This document shows, one piece after another, positions 41,501 to 53,034 of a stretch of 64,000 bases of DNA (the stretch's first letter is position 1; each line of letters opens with the position of its first letter). Origin of the DNA: Bilabrum cf. latius. Taxonomy: Eukaryota; Bigyra: Bicosoecida; Bigyra; Bicosoecida. The translations under genes were made by a program, and so were the position numbers. The stretch lies in assembly GCA_965178125.1 (NCBI GenBank), contig OZ237737.1:1488001-1552000 (forward strand), written 5' to 3'. Under the pieces are notes generated by a model that was given only the letters and a program-made list of their open reading frames with translations, made no database searches and had not been told where the DNA came from.

Positions 41501-44500
41501 CCTGCGACCTACCGCCGCCGTACATCCGTTGGGCCTTCACCAGCACACTGCCGCCACTGCCAGCGCCGCCGAATTGGTCGCCCCCCGACAGCCTGCTGCC
41601 TTGGCCTCCGTTAGATCGGACAAGGACGGTACCAGCGGTAGCTCCGAACCATAGCGTGTCCGCGCGTATGCTGACAGCCCCACCGCCTGGTCCACCATGG
41701 CCGGAGATGCCACCGGGCATCGTGTCTTTGAGTGCAGCTCCACCAGGGGACCCAAAGTCGGTGGGATTTTTTATGCTGCCGTACACCGTTTCAACCGACG
41801 AGTACGACTCCGGGGTGTCTGCGGCGGAGCATCCGGAGCGACGGTCCACATAGCAGGACCGAGAACCGACGCCGCCATACGTCCCTCCGGCTCCAGGCTC
41901 GTTCTCTACGCACGTGCGGCGGGTCGGGGCCACGGGGCGACCTGGCGCGTTCGTGTCGGAAAACCTGAAGCCCCGGAGATTCGTGTCGATGATTTCGTTG
42001 ACGTACACGTGCCCAGTGCTCTCGATTGAAGCGCGAGAGGCAGAGAACGAGGCACCTGAAATGTGCAGGTGCGACTCCGGCACCTCTCGAGCCAACTCCA
42101 CGTCGCAGAGGTGCCCATAGCATCTGGTCTCGGACGAATAGGCGGCATGCCACCTGGGAACACCGCAGCCGAAGCGTATCTCGGACACCCCGACATATCT
42201 GTAGGACGAACTAGAGTGGCGCATGCGCCACAGGGCCGTCTTGACTGGCTCAAAGTGAAGCACGCCCGATGCACCTTCGCGGCGGACCTCGTTGTGATCG
42301 TGAGCTCTGAACTAGCCTGGGGCGAGCCTCCAGCTGGCACCATTGTCGATGGAGTATTCAAAGAACATGTACCGCGTATGAGTTGCCCAAGAGTGCCAAG
42401 CGGTAAGATGAATGGAATCGAACCAGACAGGCTCCGTAAAGTTGAACACGATCATCGCATCGATCGCACCCATGATCCCAGTCTCGATGTCGTTGTCCAC
42501 AAGAGCAGCCTTTGTCTGAGAAATAGGATTGGCTACCCAGGTGCCGGCTGTCTAAAGAGCAGTAGCCTAGACATCAAACGCGCTGATAGGGTAGACCCCC
42601 CCTGTACCCAGCTTCTGACTGCTCTCGGCACAGTAGGGCGCCAGCTTGGCGGCATGCTGGCTGCTCCCGGATGCGTACGACGAATCGACGACGCGAACTC
42701 TGCGAGTGGCCCTGAGTTTCCCCTCCAGCCTCATGGAAAGCGCGTCCACCTCGATGGAGGAGGGCCCTGTGATCTCTGCGGCGCTGGTCACGTGCACCTT
42801 CCGGGCCCTCAGAGAGCGGCCGTCAGGGATGTCTGCCCGGGCGGCACTGGACACGACCACTTCGTCGATGTAGTCGGGCTGCTTCGGCAAGAGCTCACCT
42901 GCGTGAACACCGAACAAGGGGTCATTCTCCGTTGCTTGCGCCCCGAGCATCTGCAGAAGAGCTGTGCGCTGCGTGCTCGACATGGAGGAGTTCTGGCCAG
43001 CATACGCAGACACCGAATCGACGTACGGGCGATCGCTGGATGGCCAGGGGGTCAGGGCCGAAGTGGAATTGTGCGATGTCTGCAGCACCACCTGTGCATA
43101 CCCTCCCACGTCAAGAAGCTAGGTACCTGCAGAACCATAGCACACGAACGTCTGACTGGTGCCCCCGTTGGCGGTGGCGGTGACAACGGCCTTCTCCCAC
43201 GTGGCACTTCGAACAGCGACTCGGCCTCCAGATCCACCACCACCGTGGTAGCTGCTCGTCCATGACCCGCCTCCAGTCACGTCGATGTCAAAACCACCTT
43301 CCAGGCTGCCAGCTTCGATCACCACAGTGCCTCCCGAGCCACCACCGGCATTCACCAGGCCACCCGAATGACCTCTGCCGTTCTATGCCCGGGATTCAAG
43401 CTAATCCGCGATTCTACCCGCATGGATCACGCCTCTGGGTCGGCCCCTGCTTGCCATGGACTCGCCAGCTCTGGGACCCGATGGGGCTGACCGCTCGCTC
43501 CATGGCATCGAATCCGGCAGCAGGCCTCGCCTGAACGCCTAAAGCTCTGCCTCCGACGGCACCTTGGCAGGCGCCGCGAGGGGGTAGGAGGCACCCATCG
43601 CGTGGAGTGTGGCATTCGTCACAGATGCAGCCACTGCCGCGCCGTGCGTCGCGTTGATCACAATGCGACCTCCACCACGCCCCCCGCGACCCACCTACGA
43701 GTCAAGAGTCTTCGTGTAGTCAAAACTGGACCCACCGCCCGAGCCCCAGCCCATGGAACCAGCATACATCTCAAACCATGCCACGCTGGAGTTGTACTGC
43801 CCGTTGGAAGCGCTCTCGTACGTGCTGAACCCGAGCATCTCGATGCCGTTCCCGGCAGGGTGCTCCATGCTGCCCGTGGCGAACCCACCGCGTGAGTGGT
43901 GCGACGGGTTGCTGTTGCTCGGCGTCCCGCACTCGGCCTGGTCCAAGTAGCACGACCGGGAGCCGCTGCCACCGTGCCCCGCACCAGCACCAGAACGCCT
44001 CGTGCGGCACCTGCTGCCAGTGAGGCGGGGAGGCGCGCCAGGGCCCTCGTCCGAATCGAAGCCCCGCTCGCTCACGCTGACCTGTCCGTTGAGCACGACG
44101 CGGGGAGCGCTGATGGTCACGTTAGATCCTTGGATCAGCCCCTCGTGCAAAAAGATGCTGTCGGGTCTGCCAATGTCCACGCGCACAGCGCATCCGTCTC
44201 CGTTGCAACCCAACTGTGACGTCGGTTCGAGCTCGAGAAGCATAGGCCGGCACATGAACTGCATTTCCCCGACCCCAGTAGATCCAGACGACCTATACTG
44301 CAGCTTAATGTGGCGAGTGAGCGATGGCTACGGCTCATCGTGGCTGTGTATGCCGGTCTGGTAGTACCGCGCCGACCAAGTGCCCTCGGGCCGGGCATGG
44401 CCCGTTAGATCGGTGATAGCCCAGCCGTTGTTGCTTCGCAGATTGCCGGAGCTGTAGTCGTTTGTATGGTGAACGCTCTGCCAGTCCAATGACGATGGAT

Positions 44501-47500
44501 CAGACTCTCTGATGGAATGCGTCGTCACCATCCAGTCGTGGTTGTTCATCAGTGACAATTGATTGATCGAAGTGCCCGTGACCAGCACGTGCGAAACAGG
44601 CACCACGGACGGGAACTTGACGGCAATAAAGCTCCTTGATTGACCTGTGGTAACCAAATATGTATCCCTGCGACCGTCTTTCGTTGCGTTGGGGCTCCTG
44701 TACGGGTATGAAGAAGTCGTTGTGTGCCAAGGGGTGTGGTCGTAGATCTCATAATCCAGCTCCAGGGTCGCGTCAGGCCTGCGCACGACGCGTCCGTGGT
44801 ACGAACTGTTGACGCTGCGAACAGTGCACGACTCAGCAATCCCGGGGTCCTCAGGCCCAGGGTAAAAGGCACTCGTCCCAAGCGCTTGAGCGGAGAGGAT
44901 AGGCAGCTCACCCTTGAGCGTGTCCTCTAGCTGGAGCGGCTCGGCAGGCAGCAACGAGCTGCCCGTGGTAGACACAGCCATGGAGCGCGTGGCCCACTCT
45001 GCCAGCTTGGCTGCTCGGCGAGCACGCTCCGCGTCCAGGTATGCCTTGCCTCGGTGGGAGACGTCAGTGAGTGTCAGGTCGTCTTCGGCCGTGATGTGCC
45101 CAACGGCGTGGATCTGAGCAGCATCCAGGGTCCACCGGTGGCCGGTGAGAATCGAGCCGGATTCTACCTCGACACGGTGTGCCACCAGCCAGCCCTTGTC
45201 CGCCGGCATGCGCACGTAGCCAGACCCGGTGATGACCAGCCGATCCAGCGGGATGCGCCGGGTGAGGACATCATCAGTGATCGGCGTGTACACATCGGGG
45301 TCGTACGCAGACACGCCGCTTGTGGTACGGGCAGTGATACGAGCATGGTCTTTGAGGACCAGAGAGTGGTGCACCGCCCCTGTGGTAGAATTCCCGGTCG
45401 CATTCTTTCGCAGCAGCGAGATCCACAGGGTCCCGCTTGCGCCGTACGCGGGCCGGTTGTCTACTCCCCAGCCTTCGCAGTTCGACCAGCCACCGCGGGT
45501 CAACACACTAATGCTCTGGTGCGACCAACGGGTGGCCTTGATCAGGACGCGCCCACCGGCACCGCAGCCGCTCTCGTACGAACTGTGCCAGCCGCCGCCA
45601 CCGTCGGCGCTCACCTACCCGCGGCCCTCCACGGCCCCCCTCGGACTTTCCACGCGAATGGTGCCGGCGGAGCCGCCTCCACCACCCACGTTGCTGCTTG
45701 TCACCCGGGTGCCACTCCCGCCACTTGCTCTGATCGCGTTGGAAGTAGAAATACCGACGTCACCGTCTTCAGCGACGATCCGCACAAAACCGCCGCCGCG
45801 CCCGCCGCTGCCGCTGCGCATCACACGGTTCTCGTCGTGGTGCGCAGCGCGCCCACCACCGGACCCGGAGGTCCACGGATCGGACGAGTACCCGTACGCC
45901 AACCCACCCTCGGTCAGTGGGTTGTCCCTGTAGTCATCGATAGCAGACACAGCGTAGCGATTCGCGCCGCCGACGCCACCGTGCCCCGCTCCAGGCCCAC
46001 TGACCTCGCCGACGCAGATCTCGTTGCGGGTCGTCACCGGGGCGCCTTCGCCTTCGTTGCTGGCTGGTCCCAGCCCCGATGAATCGATACTGCCCCGAAT
46101 ATCTACGGACGACGACCGAATGGTCACGTTGCCAGCTTGGATAGTGCCTGACACGCTGGTCCGCACGAGCAGAGGCTGTGCTGCCGAGTAGGTGGGGAAC
46201 TGGTCCGGCTCCTCCACCCCACCAGCAGACTCGAGCTTGTCTGGGGCATCCAAGGCGGGATAGGTGGTCTCTCCCAGTGGACCGGCCTCGATCCGTACAG
46301 AGCACACGCTGTCCGGTTGGTCGGTCTACACGGCTGCCGCAGCCTCATTTGCTTCGTCTTCACTGCGCCCGAGGGCCAGTGCCGCCCGCTTTGCCTCCTC
46401 CTGCAGCCTGTGAAGCCTAAGGTCCTCCCCGGTGCACTCCATCCTCGCAGAGTCCAGCAGCTGCACCGACCGGGCCCTGCACTCGAATGCCGCCTCCTCA
46501 AGCCGAAGCCATTGCCTCATCGTGTGCGACACTACCCTGAAGCTTCGCGTTCGAATAGGTTTGAAATGCATCTGAGACCACGCGCTAGGGGCATGGGTAA
46601 TAGAAAGCGTACTGCCACCCGCACCAGTATCCACCGGCTGGTATGCGTTCGTGTTGCCAGTCAGGCTGGCAGGAAGATCATCAGGCTCAGGAAGGTAATC
46701 CAGCCGCTATTCCTCAATACCGCCGTTTGTAGGCTCCCTGAAACGGAAGGTGTTGATGACGACGGGCGTCTCCCATCGGAACTCGATGATGCTCCAACCA
46801 GACGAGTACACTTGGATGTTGGTGCTGGCCCTGTTGTCCTTGAGCTCGTGGCCAGGTCCTCCTAGATTCGTGCCTTCACCTTCTCTCAGTGTATTCGAAT
46901 ACCATCCCAGCGTGTAATTGCGAAGCATCGCCGCCTCCTAATGGGGAGTCAGCACTCCGGTAGCACCAGACATCATGCGCTGCCCTTCTGGGCACATGTG
47001 CCAGGACGCCGTGCTCTCAACGTGCCGAGACATGGGAGCCATCGTGGCATCGGGCTAGGGTACTACCTCTGCCCCCGACTTGACGGGCGACGTGTCATCG
47101 GACTGCAGGCCCTCCAGCCCATCGTTGCCCTCAAACGTGCCGTTGCCGGTGGCCACACGGACCACCGCTCGGCGCCTCCCCCGCACCGTCCCCTCCAGCT
47201 TGACCTCGTCGGCGTTGAGCACCAGCGCGTCTGTTTCGATCCGGGCAGCAGCGCTGACACGCACCGCGCCGACACGAACCTCGGAGGCGTTCGGGAAACG
47301 GACCACCGCATTGGAGGCGACTGCAAGCACGCCAAGGTCACGGGGCAGGCGGCCTGCCGGGCCACCCCCACGGTGGGCAGCAGGAACCAGGGGCGTGTGC
47401 TCCCCGTGCGTCGACTGCCCGTATGGTTGCGTCACGATGAGGTCCTTACGCCTGTCTCCGTCTTCGATCCACACGGTGCCAGATGCTGCCGAACACGCCG

Positions 47501-50500
47501 AGCCGCCGGAACCACCGGTGGCTTGCAATCGTGAATCGAGAATGCGCATCCATTCGGTACCAACAGCGCTGACTCGGCCACCGGCACCACTCCCGGCGTA
47601 ATTGTTGCTGGATCCGCGAGATCCAATGGCCCGCAGATGCCCGCGGCCGGCCAGGTACTTGCCCATCAGAGTCACGCTGCCTCCCGCGCCGCCGCCACCG
47701 CCAGCAGCAGCCGAGTAGGGCGCCACTTCGCCGTAGGCGTGTAGCGTGGACGACGAACCCAAACTGACGAAGCTCTCAGCTTGCAGCCAGATCCTGCCAC
47801 CGCCAGAACCACCGCGACCGCCACGCACGTACGATGCTTGGGCTGCACCGGACCCGCCACCGCTGCCGTAGGCGAATGGCCGGTCGATCGAACGGGTCGA
47901 CAGAAGAGCGCCCGCGCCAGACGCAACAGTGGTGGGCGACGTGTCAAGCGCCTGCAGCACCACGATGGCAGACCCAGTGCCACTAGTCACGTCCTGCGAT
48001 TCGTCGTTTCCGGCGTAAGCCGCCCCACCGATCGGCCGCGGGCTGCACGCGTCGGAGGACGAGCACGAGGCACCGCCAGTGCCGGCGTGACCAGCCCCAC
48101 CCCCGCCTGCAGTGGTGTACCCGCAACGAGGCACCCGCAGCGGCGGTCGACGCCCCGCCCCCGGCCCCGAATCGCTGGGGTGCCCCCTCGCCGATACGTC
48201 AATGGCCCCTTCGATCTCCATCTCCCGGGCGTTCACCAGCACAGTGGAGCCGTGGATCGATGCCACCTGCTCGATGGCAAGCCTGCCGCCGAGGGAGGAC
48301 ACGTCTGCGGCCACGGCGCAGTACCTCGACTTGCAGTGCACCTCGCCGTGGTACGTGGTTGAGATGAACCGCAGGCGCATGCCAGCCATCACCATGCCGT
48401 CGCCTGCACCCGCTGACGGGTCGGAAGAGTCAACTCCTGCAGCGTCCACGCCACGGCCCTGCTGGCGCGTCCCGCACTCGAAGCTGAGGTGCGAGAGGGC
48501 GATGTAGCTATTGGACGGCTTGTACAGCTCGAAGGCCACCACCTTTACAAGGGCCCGGTCAAACGGCACCGTGAAGGGCTCCCCGTCGGCGGCCTGCAGC
48601 GAGGTCAGCGTGGAGAGGCGCACGTGCGGAGCTACCTTCCACACGGTCGTGCCCTGCTCCCGGGTGGTCTGGTACCTCAGCTGGGAAGTTTGAAGCCAGC
48701 TGGGACCGCCATGCGAGTCGCCTCCACCGCGTTTCCGAATAGCGAGCCGCACCGCACTGATGGTCACGGGGTTCTAGAAAGTAGCCCTGACAAAGTTGTG
48801 CGACTGCCGGGCCGTCACGACTCCAGTCTCGCTGTCCTCGTCGTCCTGCAGGCTCTCCCTGGACGGCTTAAGCTTGCGATCAAAGAAGTCCGTCGAGTCG
48901 TCCCAGGCCGAAGTGTTGGAGAGGGTCCAGGCTCGCAGTGCCCCCCTGCCTGGACAAGTTGGCACCTCGTCCCCGACCAGAGGGCCCTCGTCGTTGACAC
49001 CGCTGCCCATGGTGCTGACGGCCACCTGGTCTCCGTCCGGATCGTCGTCTGCATAGCTGGAAGCAGGCAGGGCACGGGCGGCGTCCTCGTCCTCGATGCC
49101 CTGCGTGGTTTGCAGCACGCCAGAGAGACCCACAAGAGTGCCCATCGCGTCCACCGAGGCAGAGCGCATGAAGAGCAGCGGGCCCACAGGCACGCGCCGG
49201 CCCTCTGCAATGGTGCCGTTGGGCAGGGGCAGAACGGCGCCGGCCGCCACGGACGCATCGAGCATGAGCTTGCGCGGCTGCGAAAACACCGCGCCAGCAG
49301 GCAGATGCGGGTACGCGTTGCCCCTCCACGGGTTTGAGTTGGTCCCCAGCAGCCAGGGCTGCCTGCTGTCGGCCTCGCTGCCCGGGATGCCGCTCCCGAT
49401 GAGTGGAAGAGACCCAGTGCCTCCCCCCTGCGCGATATACGACTCACCAGGTAGCTCGTAGTCGGGCTATGCGGCGACCCGTCCGTCCATCATGGCTTCG
49501 TCCGAGTAGCGGGAGCCGGAGGCTGGGTCTGCCGCGAGCAGGGACATCTGCTGCACCCTGACCCGAGTGGCAGCGAGCTCAATCACGGGGGCCCATGCCA
49601 GCGCGTCCTGTGGGGCGTTCGAGATGGACGCGGGTGACGAGGAGGAGGAGATCGGCGGCGGGTTCATGCCAAACTTTAGCTGCTCCTCGACCGGCACATC
49701 CTTGGCAGCAGAGGCGGCTCCCCCAAGGGCCGCCGCCCGCCGCCAGAGGGCTGCCTTGGCTCCGGAGCGAAGCACCGCAAGGCCCAGTTCATCCGCGCTC
49801 GCGGCAGACGAGATCGAGACCGTCCCGCCCGCCTCAGGCGCGGCGTTGGCGTCCTCCGCGGCCCAGTTGACCCCGGGGTGCGGCGCAGTGGCGTTGACCC
49901 CTCCCGTGGCGAGCACCTCGTCCCAGGCGAAGAGGCCGGCGGCGGTGCACGGGGGCAGCGGGGTGGCGTGGTAGCGAGTGCTGGTAGCGTAGCGCCCGTT
50001 GTAGCTGCCAATGCCGCCGTCCAGTCGCAGCTGCCCGCTCGCCGCGCTGCTCGTGTCTCTCCTGTAGAGGTAGGCAGCCTCCGAGGCGCTGATGCCCTGG
50101 GAGTTGGCCAGGTTGAGCACCGCAGTGCAGTGCCCCAGCTCGTCGTAGTCCGCCTCGAAGGGCTCAGGGGCGTTCGTGAGCACCACCACGGTGCCTCCCG
50201 CCCCTGTGCCCCAGGCAGCGCTGTTCCCCACGGCCGATGTCCTCGCGATGATGGACTGCGGGAGGTGCTTCTGACCCCCGCTGCTCGCCAGGTGCACGGC
50301 GATGCGGCCGCCGGAGCCGGTGCCCGCGCGGTAGCTGGGGTGGCAAAAAGTACCGCCAGATGCGATCAGGTGTCCCCTGCCGCGCACCTGCTGGGCGTGG
50401 ATGCGGATGGTGCCGCCCGCGCCGCCACCGCCGCACGCTCCTCCGCTGAAGCTGCCGCCTGTGCCGCTGCTATCGATGCGAGAGCCAGAATCCATTGAAA

Positions 50501-51188
50501 CATTGACGGCAGAACGTAAAATCACCACGCCGCCGCCGCGTCCGCCGCGGCCAAGGCGCTCGGAGAAAGTGCCGTCCAGCCTGTATCCCGCGCCACCCCC
50601 GCTTCCAGCCGAGTTTGGCACAATGGCAGAGCCGAATGCGTTGCCACCGACTGGCAGGTCCGTGTCTGATGTAGAACAGCCAGATCCAGCCGTGCGGTAC
50701 TGGCTGGTGCCACCTTTCCCGCCGTGCCCGCCGCCTCCCCCCGAGACGACAGCGTCGCAGCCAGCTAGGCTTCCGTTCGATGGCTTTCCAGGCCCCTCTT
50801 CTTCCGCAAGTCCCCGGCCGGTGGTCAGCAGCTGGGCGCTATCTTGAAGATATATGTTTCCTGAAGTTGTGTTGATTTCGATTCGACCAGCGGTCAGTTG
50901 GCCGTCGATTTGGGCGCTTCCCGCGACCACGGTGATGCGGCACTGCACATTCGAGCACGTCACCGAGCCTCCTTGGCGAATTTCAAGGTTCCCGGATCCA
51001 GACGCGTGCACTGCAAGCTCATTGTCAATAACATGGGCGCTGGAAACGACACATGTGGTATCCAATGTCCCGCTGTCGCAGGGGAAGGCGGCTTGTCCCG
51101 CGGCCATCATCGGCAGGAAGCACGCGCTGAATGCCAGAACCGCAAGGGTTGCTAGATTCGCGCGAGCCTTGCCCGTGTGCAGCCTCAT
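14553..51188 (-). CDS. Giant multidomain cell-surface protein, 12,211 residues, intronless
   Basis: One minus-strand frame is uninterrupted by TAA or TGA from ATG 51188 to TGA 14553-14555 (36,636 nt). It holds 49 in-frame TAG codons, each checked for phase; protein motifs run through them. Order: signal peptide (MRLHTGKARANLATLAVLAFSAC...); about 12 glycine-rich beta-helix-like modules with discoidin-like segments (residues ~40-7270); one FN3; about 10 Big_5 Ig-like domains; about 12 Cys-rich repeats; IPT/TIG; a 'CGVCGGDDSSC' motif; a Ser/Gly/Asp linker; 7-8 membrane segments; and a basic cytosolic tail ending GGRRSGGSRV. This suggests a very long adhesin or sensor anchored by its C-terminus. 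Start 51188 puts the signal peptide first; ATG 51317 in frame would add 43 residues. It follows uL3m head to tail, 390 bp apart. Confidence 0.9.
15360..16390 (-). other. Multi-pass membrane domain (TRP/polycystin-like layout) at the C-terminus of the giant protein
   Basis: A first segment (YAVVALVIVLLLVAVVGVIS) is followed by a charged cytosolic loop, then a cluster of 6-7 hydrophobic segments, including 'FWMIFYLVGAVIIAAYWI', 'LSALILVLLSGWPVLQTLVL' and 'AVLHLLVLLAILILLLIKI'. After this comes a basic tail with 'CGCCGMGKKKGDKKGR'. The layout (huge ectodomain, several membrane passes, cytosolic tail) recalls TRP-like or polycystin-like receptors; I do not recognise the exact family. Residues about 11,600-11,945. 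Confidence 0.6.
18300..18750 (-). other. IPT/TIG-like domain in the giant protein
   Basis: 'PTVVGLTPREGPSGGSS' followed by 'IDVMGHDFAF' and 'LRCSVPE' fits the IPT/TIG pattern (P.i..i.P..G...GGt.i.i.G..F.......C). The TAG codon at 18621 lies within it ('AVYRC-x-MIPIDP'). Confidence 0.6.
18870..21395 (-). repeat. Cysteine-rich tandem repeats (about 12) in the giant protein
   Basis: Units read roughly 'C.DG..N..E.gvDCGG.C...C..G..C....DC.S..C..G.C..P', for example 'SCSDGVQNQGELGVDCAGPC'. Disulphide-stabilised stalk repeats are the likely role. A Gly/Thr/Ser-rich linker interrupts them near 19730-19860. The repeats help decode TAG: at 20736 the segment 'SPG-TAG-CSAPSC' matches 'SSGQCAAPTC' and 'VPGQCAPGTC' elsewhere in the array, where the residue is Gln encoded by CAG or CAA. 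Confidence 0.75.
21420..28820 (-). repeat. About ten Ig-like (Big_5/SbsA-type) domains in the giant protein
   Basis: A repeated motif of the form 'D..aP.v..t.P..ga..V.....l.i.FsE.V..G' followed by 'Y.V.i..g...D..GN.F.G' is seen about ten times, for example 'DATAPTVLSTSPSPMEEDV' and 'DTVAPTIVSGSPAIDSTDV'. This is the signature of bacterial-type Ig-like Big_5 domains, which form rod-like spacers in surface proteins. In-frame TAG codons at 23214, 23529, 25848, 26628, 26919, 27642 and 27915 lie within the array. Confidence 0.75.
29000..29340 (-). other. Fibronectin type III domain in the giant protein
   Basis: 'PDAPRTVLASLAAHGIEVQW' followed by 'IWGYEVQHVQSGRSL' and a later 'RVFGTSRDN' matches the A-, B- and C-strand pattern of FN3 (P..P......sv.l.W..P......Y.v.....). 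One copy, at about residues 7285-7390, at the junction between the beta-helix modules and the Ig-like domains. Confidence 0.65.
29340..51070 (-). repeat. About 12 repeated glycine-rich beta-helix-like modules with intervening discoidin-like segments
   Basis: Each module of roughly 1.0-2.5 kb follows the same order: 'V.I.gS.V.I.A..I.I.G.I..sG.G', then 'GAGHGG.GS.SCY', 'YG....P...GSGGG', 'RGG.GGG.I.I.A', 'GGGGAGGSI.I.A..I.G.G.I.A.GG', and 'SG.GSGGRIAI'. Modules begin near 51060, 48460, 46160, 44180, 42120, 40330, 38590, 37030, 35190, 33960, 31800 and 30360. Between many of them lie stretches like F5/8 type C (discoidin) domains, for example 'LRDGDEDTYYSTSTSRW' (near 38950) and 'HDDRTGVRTHN'. 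The module pattern crosses the TAG codons: at 29817 a TAG falls inside 'GGGHIG-x-GGPSCY'. Alternating Gly and small residues suggest a parallel beta-helix; this is inferred. Confidence 0.75.
51078..51188 (-). other. Signal peptide of the giant protein
   Basis: The first ~35 residues have a short basic start (MRLHTGKARANL), then a hydrophobic core (ATLAVLAFSACFLPMMA) and small residues before 'GQAAFPCDSG'. This is the classical secretory pattern, so the mature chain would start outside the cell or in the ER lumen. Confidence 0.75.
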
Positions 51189-51578
51189 GCTGGGCTTCAC
51201 CGATGCCAGATTTACTTGGGAGGCCAGATAAGTCTCTCTCGTTGCTCTATCTGCGAGATATGGCGCGACGTTTGCAAGGGCAAGGCGTGGAGGCATTATC
51301 GTGCAAGTTTCGGCCATCCAATTCCCATCACGTACCTCCAGTATCGAAACTTGGTAAATATTATCCTTTGTGTGGAAGCTCTCCTGAATTGAAGGCCAAA
51401 TAAAGTTGGAGCAGGGTTGTTTCCCTGCGCAACTATGCGATCGTCGGTGCGCCGTGGGCAACGTTGCACTTGGTCGCAAAAAAGAAAGTGGCAAACTTGA
51501 AGCCCGTCACTCATTTGTCCCGATTATTTCTTAAATGAATGTCCCTGGTGGGCACTGTCAAGCTATCTGTTCAAACAA
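51189..51578. other. Intergenic spacer, 390 bp, with likely promoter of the giant gene
   Basis: Separates the TGA of uL3m (51579) from the chosen start of the giant gene (51188), both on the minus strand. The giant gene's frame stays open into this spacer and contains an alternative ATG at 51317, so part of it could be coding. It is AT-richer toward 51500-51590. No RNA gene seen. Confidence 0.45.
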
Positions 51579-53034
51579 TCACAAAATTTCCTTAGTGAGC
51601 GGGTCCACCGAATCGTAAGGCGCGATCAGCTCGAACGCGGGAGGGTCCACAGGGGCGCCGTCAGGCAGCATGCCTCGATCCCGCATGGCCCTCGCTGCCA
51701 TTGGAGAGAACCCGTCCATCGCATCCAGCACCTCCCTTCTCTCCTGAAGCGCTGTCATCTCCGACTCGTAGCCTTCGGTGCCGGGCATGCCCCCAAACGT
51801 AGGCGTCGGGAGCGGCAGCGCCTCGGTCGGCTTGCGCTTGTTGCTATCCCGGACAAATACGAAGGAGCCCGCAGGCCCCGGAATGGCTCCCTGCACGTAG
51901 ATTAGGTCTCTCCACTCGTCCACCTTGTACACTCGCAGCCCCTGCGTGGTGGTGCGCTCGTTGCCCAGCCGCCCCGCCATTTTCTTGCCCTTCCAAACCT
52001 TGCCCGGCGTCGTCGAGTTGCCGATCGAGCCCGGCTTTCGGTGCGCCTTGGAATTGCCGTGGCTGGCCGGCTACCCCGCGAAATTCCATCGCTTCATCAC
52101 GCCCGCGAACCCCTTGCCCTTGCTCCACCCCACAACGTCCACCCTCTGCCCCGGCACGAAGTGCCTCGCCGTCAGCTCTGTTCCCTCAGGCAGCAGCCCG
52201 TCTTCGCTGACCTCAAACTCGGCCAGCCGGTAGTTGGGCTCGAGGCCCCTCTTCTCGAACTGCCCCAGGTGGGGCTTGTTGGCCCGCTTGGCCTTGAGGA
52301 AGCCGCCCCCGATCTGCAGCATGTTCTTGCCCTGCGCGTGCTCCTCTGCTCGCTTCACCTGTACCACCTGGCAGCGTTCTAGCTGCGGATCGTGAGAGGG
52401 GAATTGGAGCAAGTTTTGCGAGACTGGAGGAGTGATGATAAAGTCTTGACGAGAGGCGCGCTGCCAGGGGGGATGCCTTTCTCACTTTGATTACCGTCAA
52501 TGCCATCCGCCTCCCCCAGGGGTCCCACTCCGGAAGCATTCCGCATTTCAATCCAATAAGAGCAGTTCGTTTCGTCTGCGGTGTCCAGCCTGCTTCGTCC
52601 AGGCTGAGCGGCTCGGCAACCTTTTGATGGGCCATCATGGCAGGTTCCGTCATAGCAAACTAAGACTTCCGATTCACAGCTTTGGGCTTATTGATATCTC
52701 TCCATCGATCTCTGCCGCTATACACGGTGTGCACTTCCCGTCGTACATCGATGCCCTCCTCGCCGTCATGCTTGGCTTCCTCAAGCAACTACTTGGCCAT
52801 TGCAGCCGACTCTGGCGACCCATCGAACACAAAGTTGTTATCCATTGCACCAGACTATGTCTTAACGGCAGAATCGCTTGCTCGTGCTCCGGAAGAGAAG
52901 CTTCGAGCCCGGCCGGTTATAAACTATCTCTCTGGCGCTGCACATACGGCACTCAACGAAGCTGCCGACCTATGAAGGATACGATATCCCTTTGATAACC
53001 CAAATCGAGCGCGCGACAGTCGCATGCACGCCAT
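51579..53034 (-). CDS. MRPL3: Mitochondrial large-subunit ribosomal protein uL3m
   Basis: Exons 53034-52486 and 52382-51579 join in phase 0 and encode 450 residues ending in TGA (51579-51581). The N-terminus (MACMRLSRARFGLSKGYRI..., then 'RARSFSSGARAS') is Arg/Ser-rich and lacks acids, a typical mitochondrial presequence. The core has the uL3 signatures 'TALIGLKCGMLPEWD', 'PGQRVDVVGWSKGKGFAGVM', 'KRWNFAG-x-PASHGNSKAHR' and 'GKKMAGRLGNERTTTQGLRV'. In-frame TAG codons: 52924, 52855, 52789, 52660 and 52071. The last falls on the conserved Gln of this motif, seen in E. coli L3 ('NFRTQDATHGNS') and human MRPL3 ('GFKGQPATHG'). Upstream in-frame TGA at 53110 bounds the start; the only ATGs before the presequence are 53034 and 53025. 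An acidic C-terminal extension is present. Confidence 0.93.
52383..52485 (-). other. Spliceosomal intron (103 bp) in uL3m
   Basis: On the minus strand the donor reads atcaaa|gtgaga (52485 downward) and the acceptor gatccgcag|ctagaa (ending 52383). Splicing joins 'MALTVIK' to 'LERCQVVQ', restoring the uL3 N-terminal beta strand; unspliced, the reading shifts frame. Confidence 0.85.

Noticed and set aside
52624-52995. Plus-strand ORF of 123 codons
   Set aside because: It is antisense to exon 1 of uL3m, whose presequence and N-terminal region account for this DNA.
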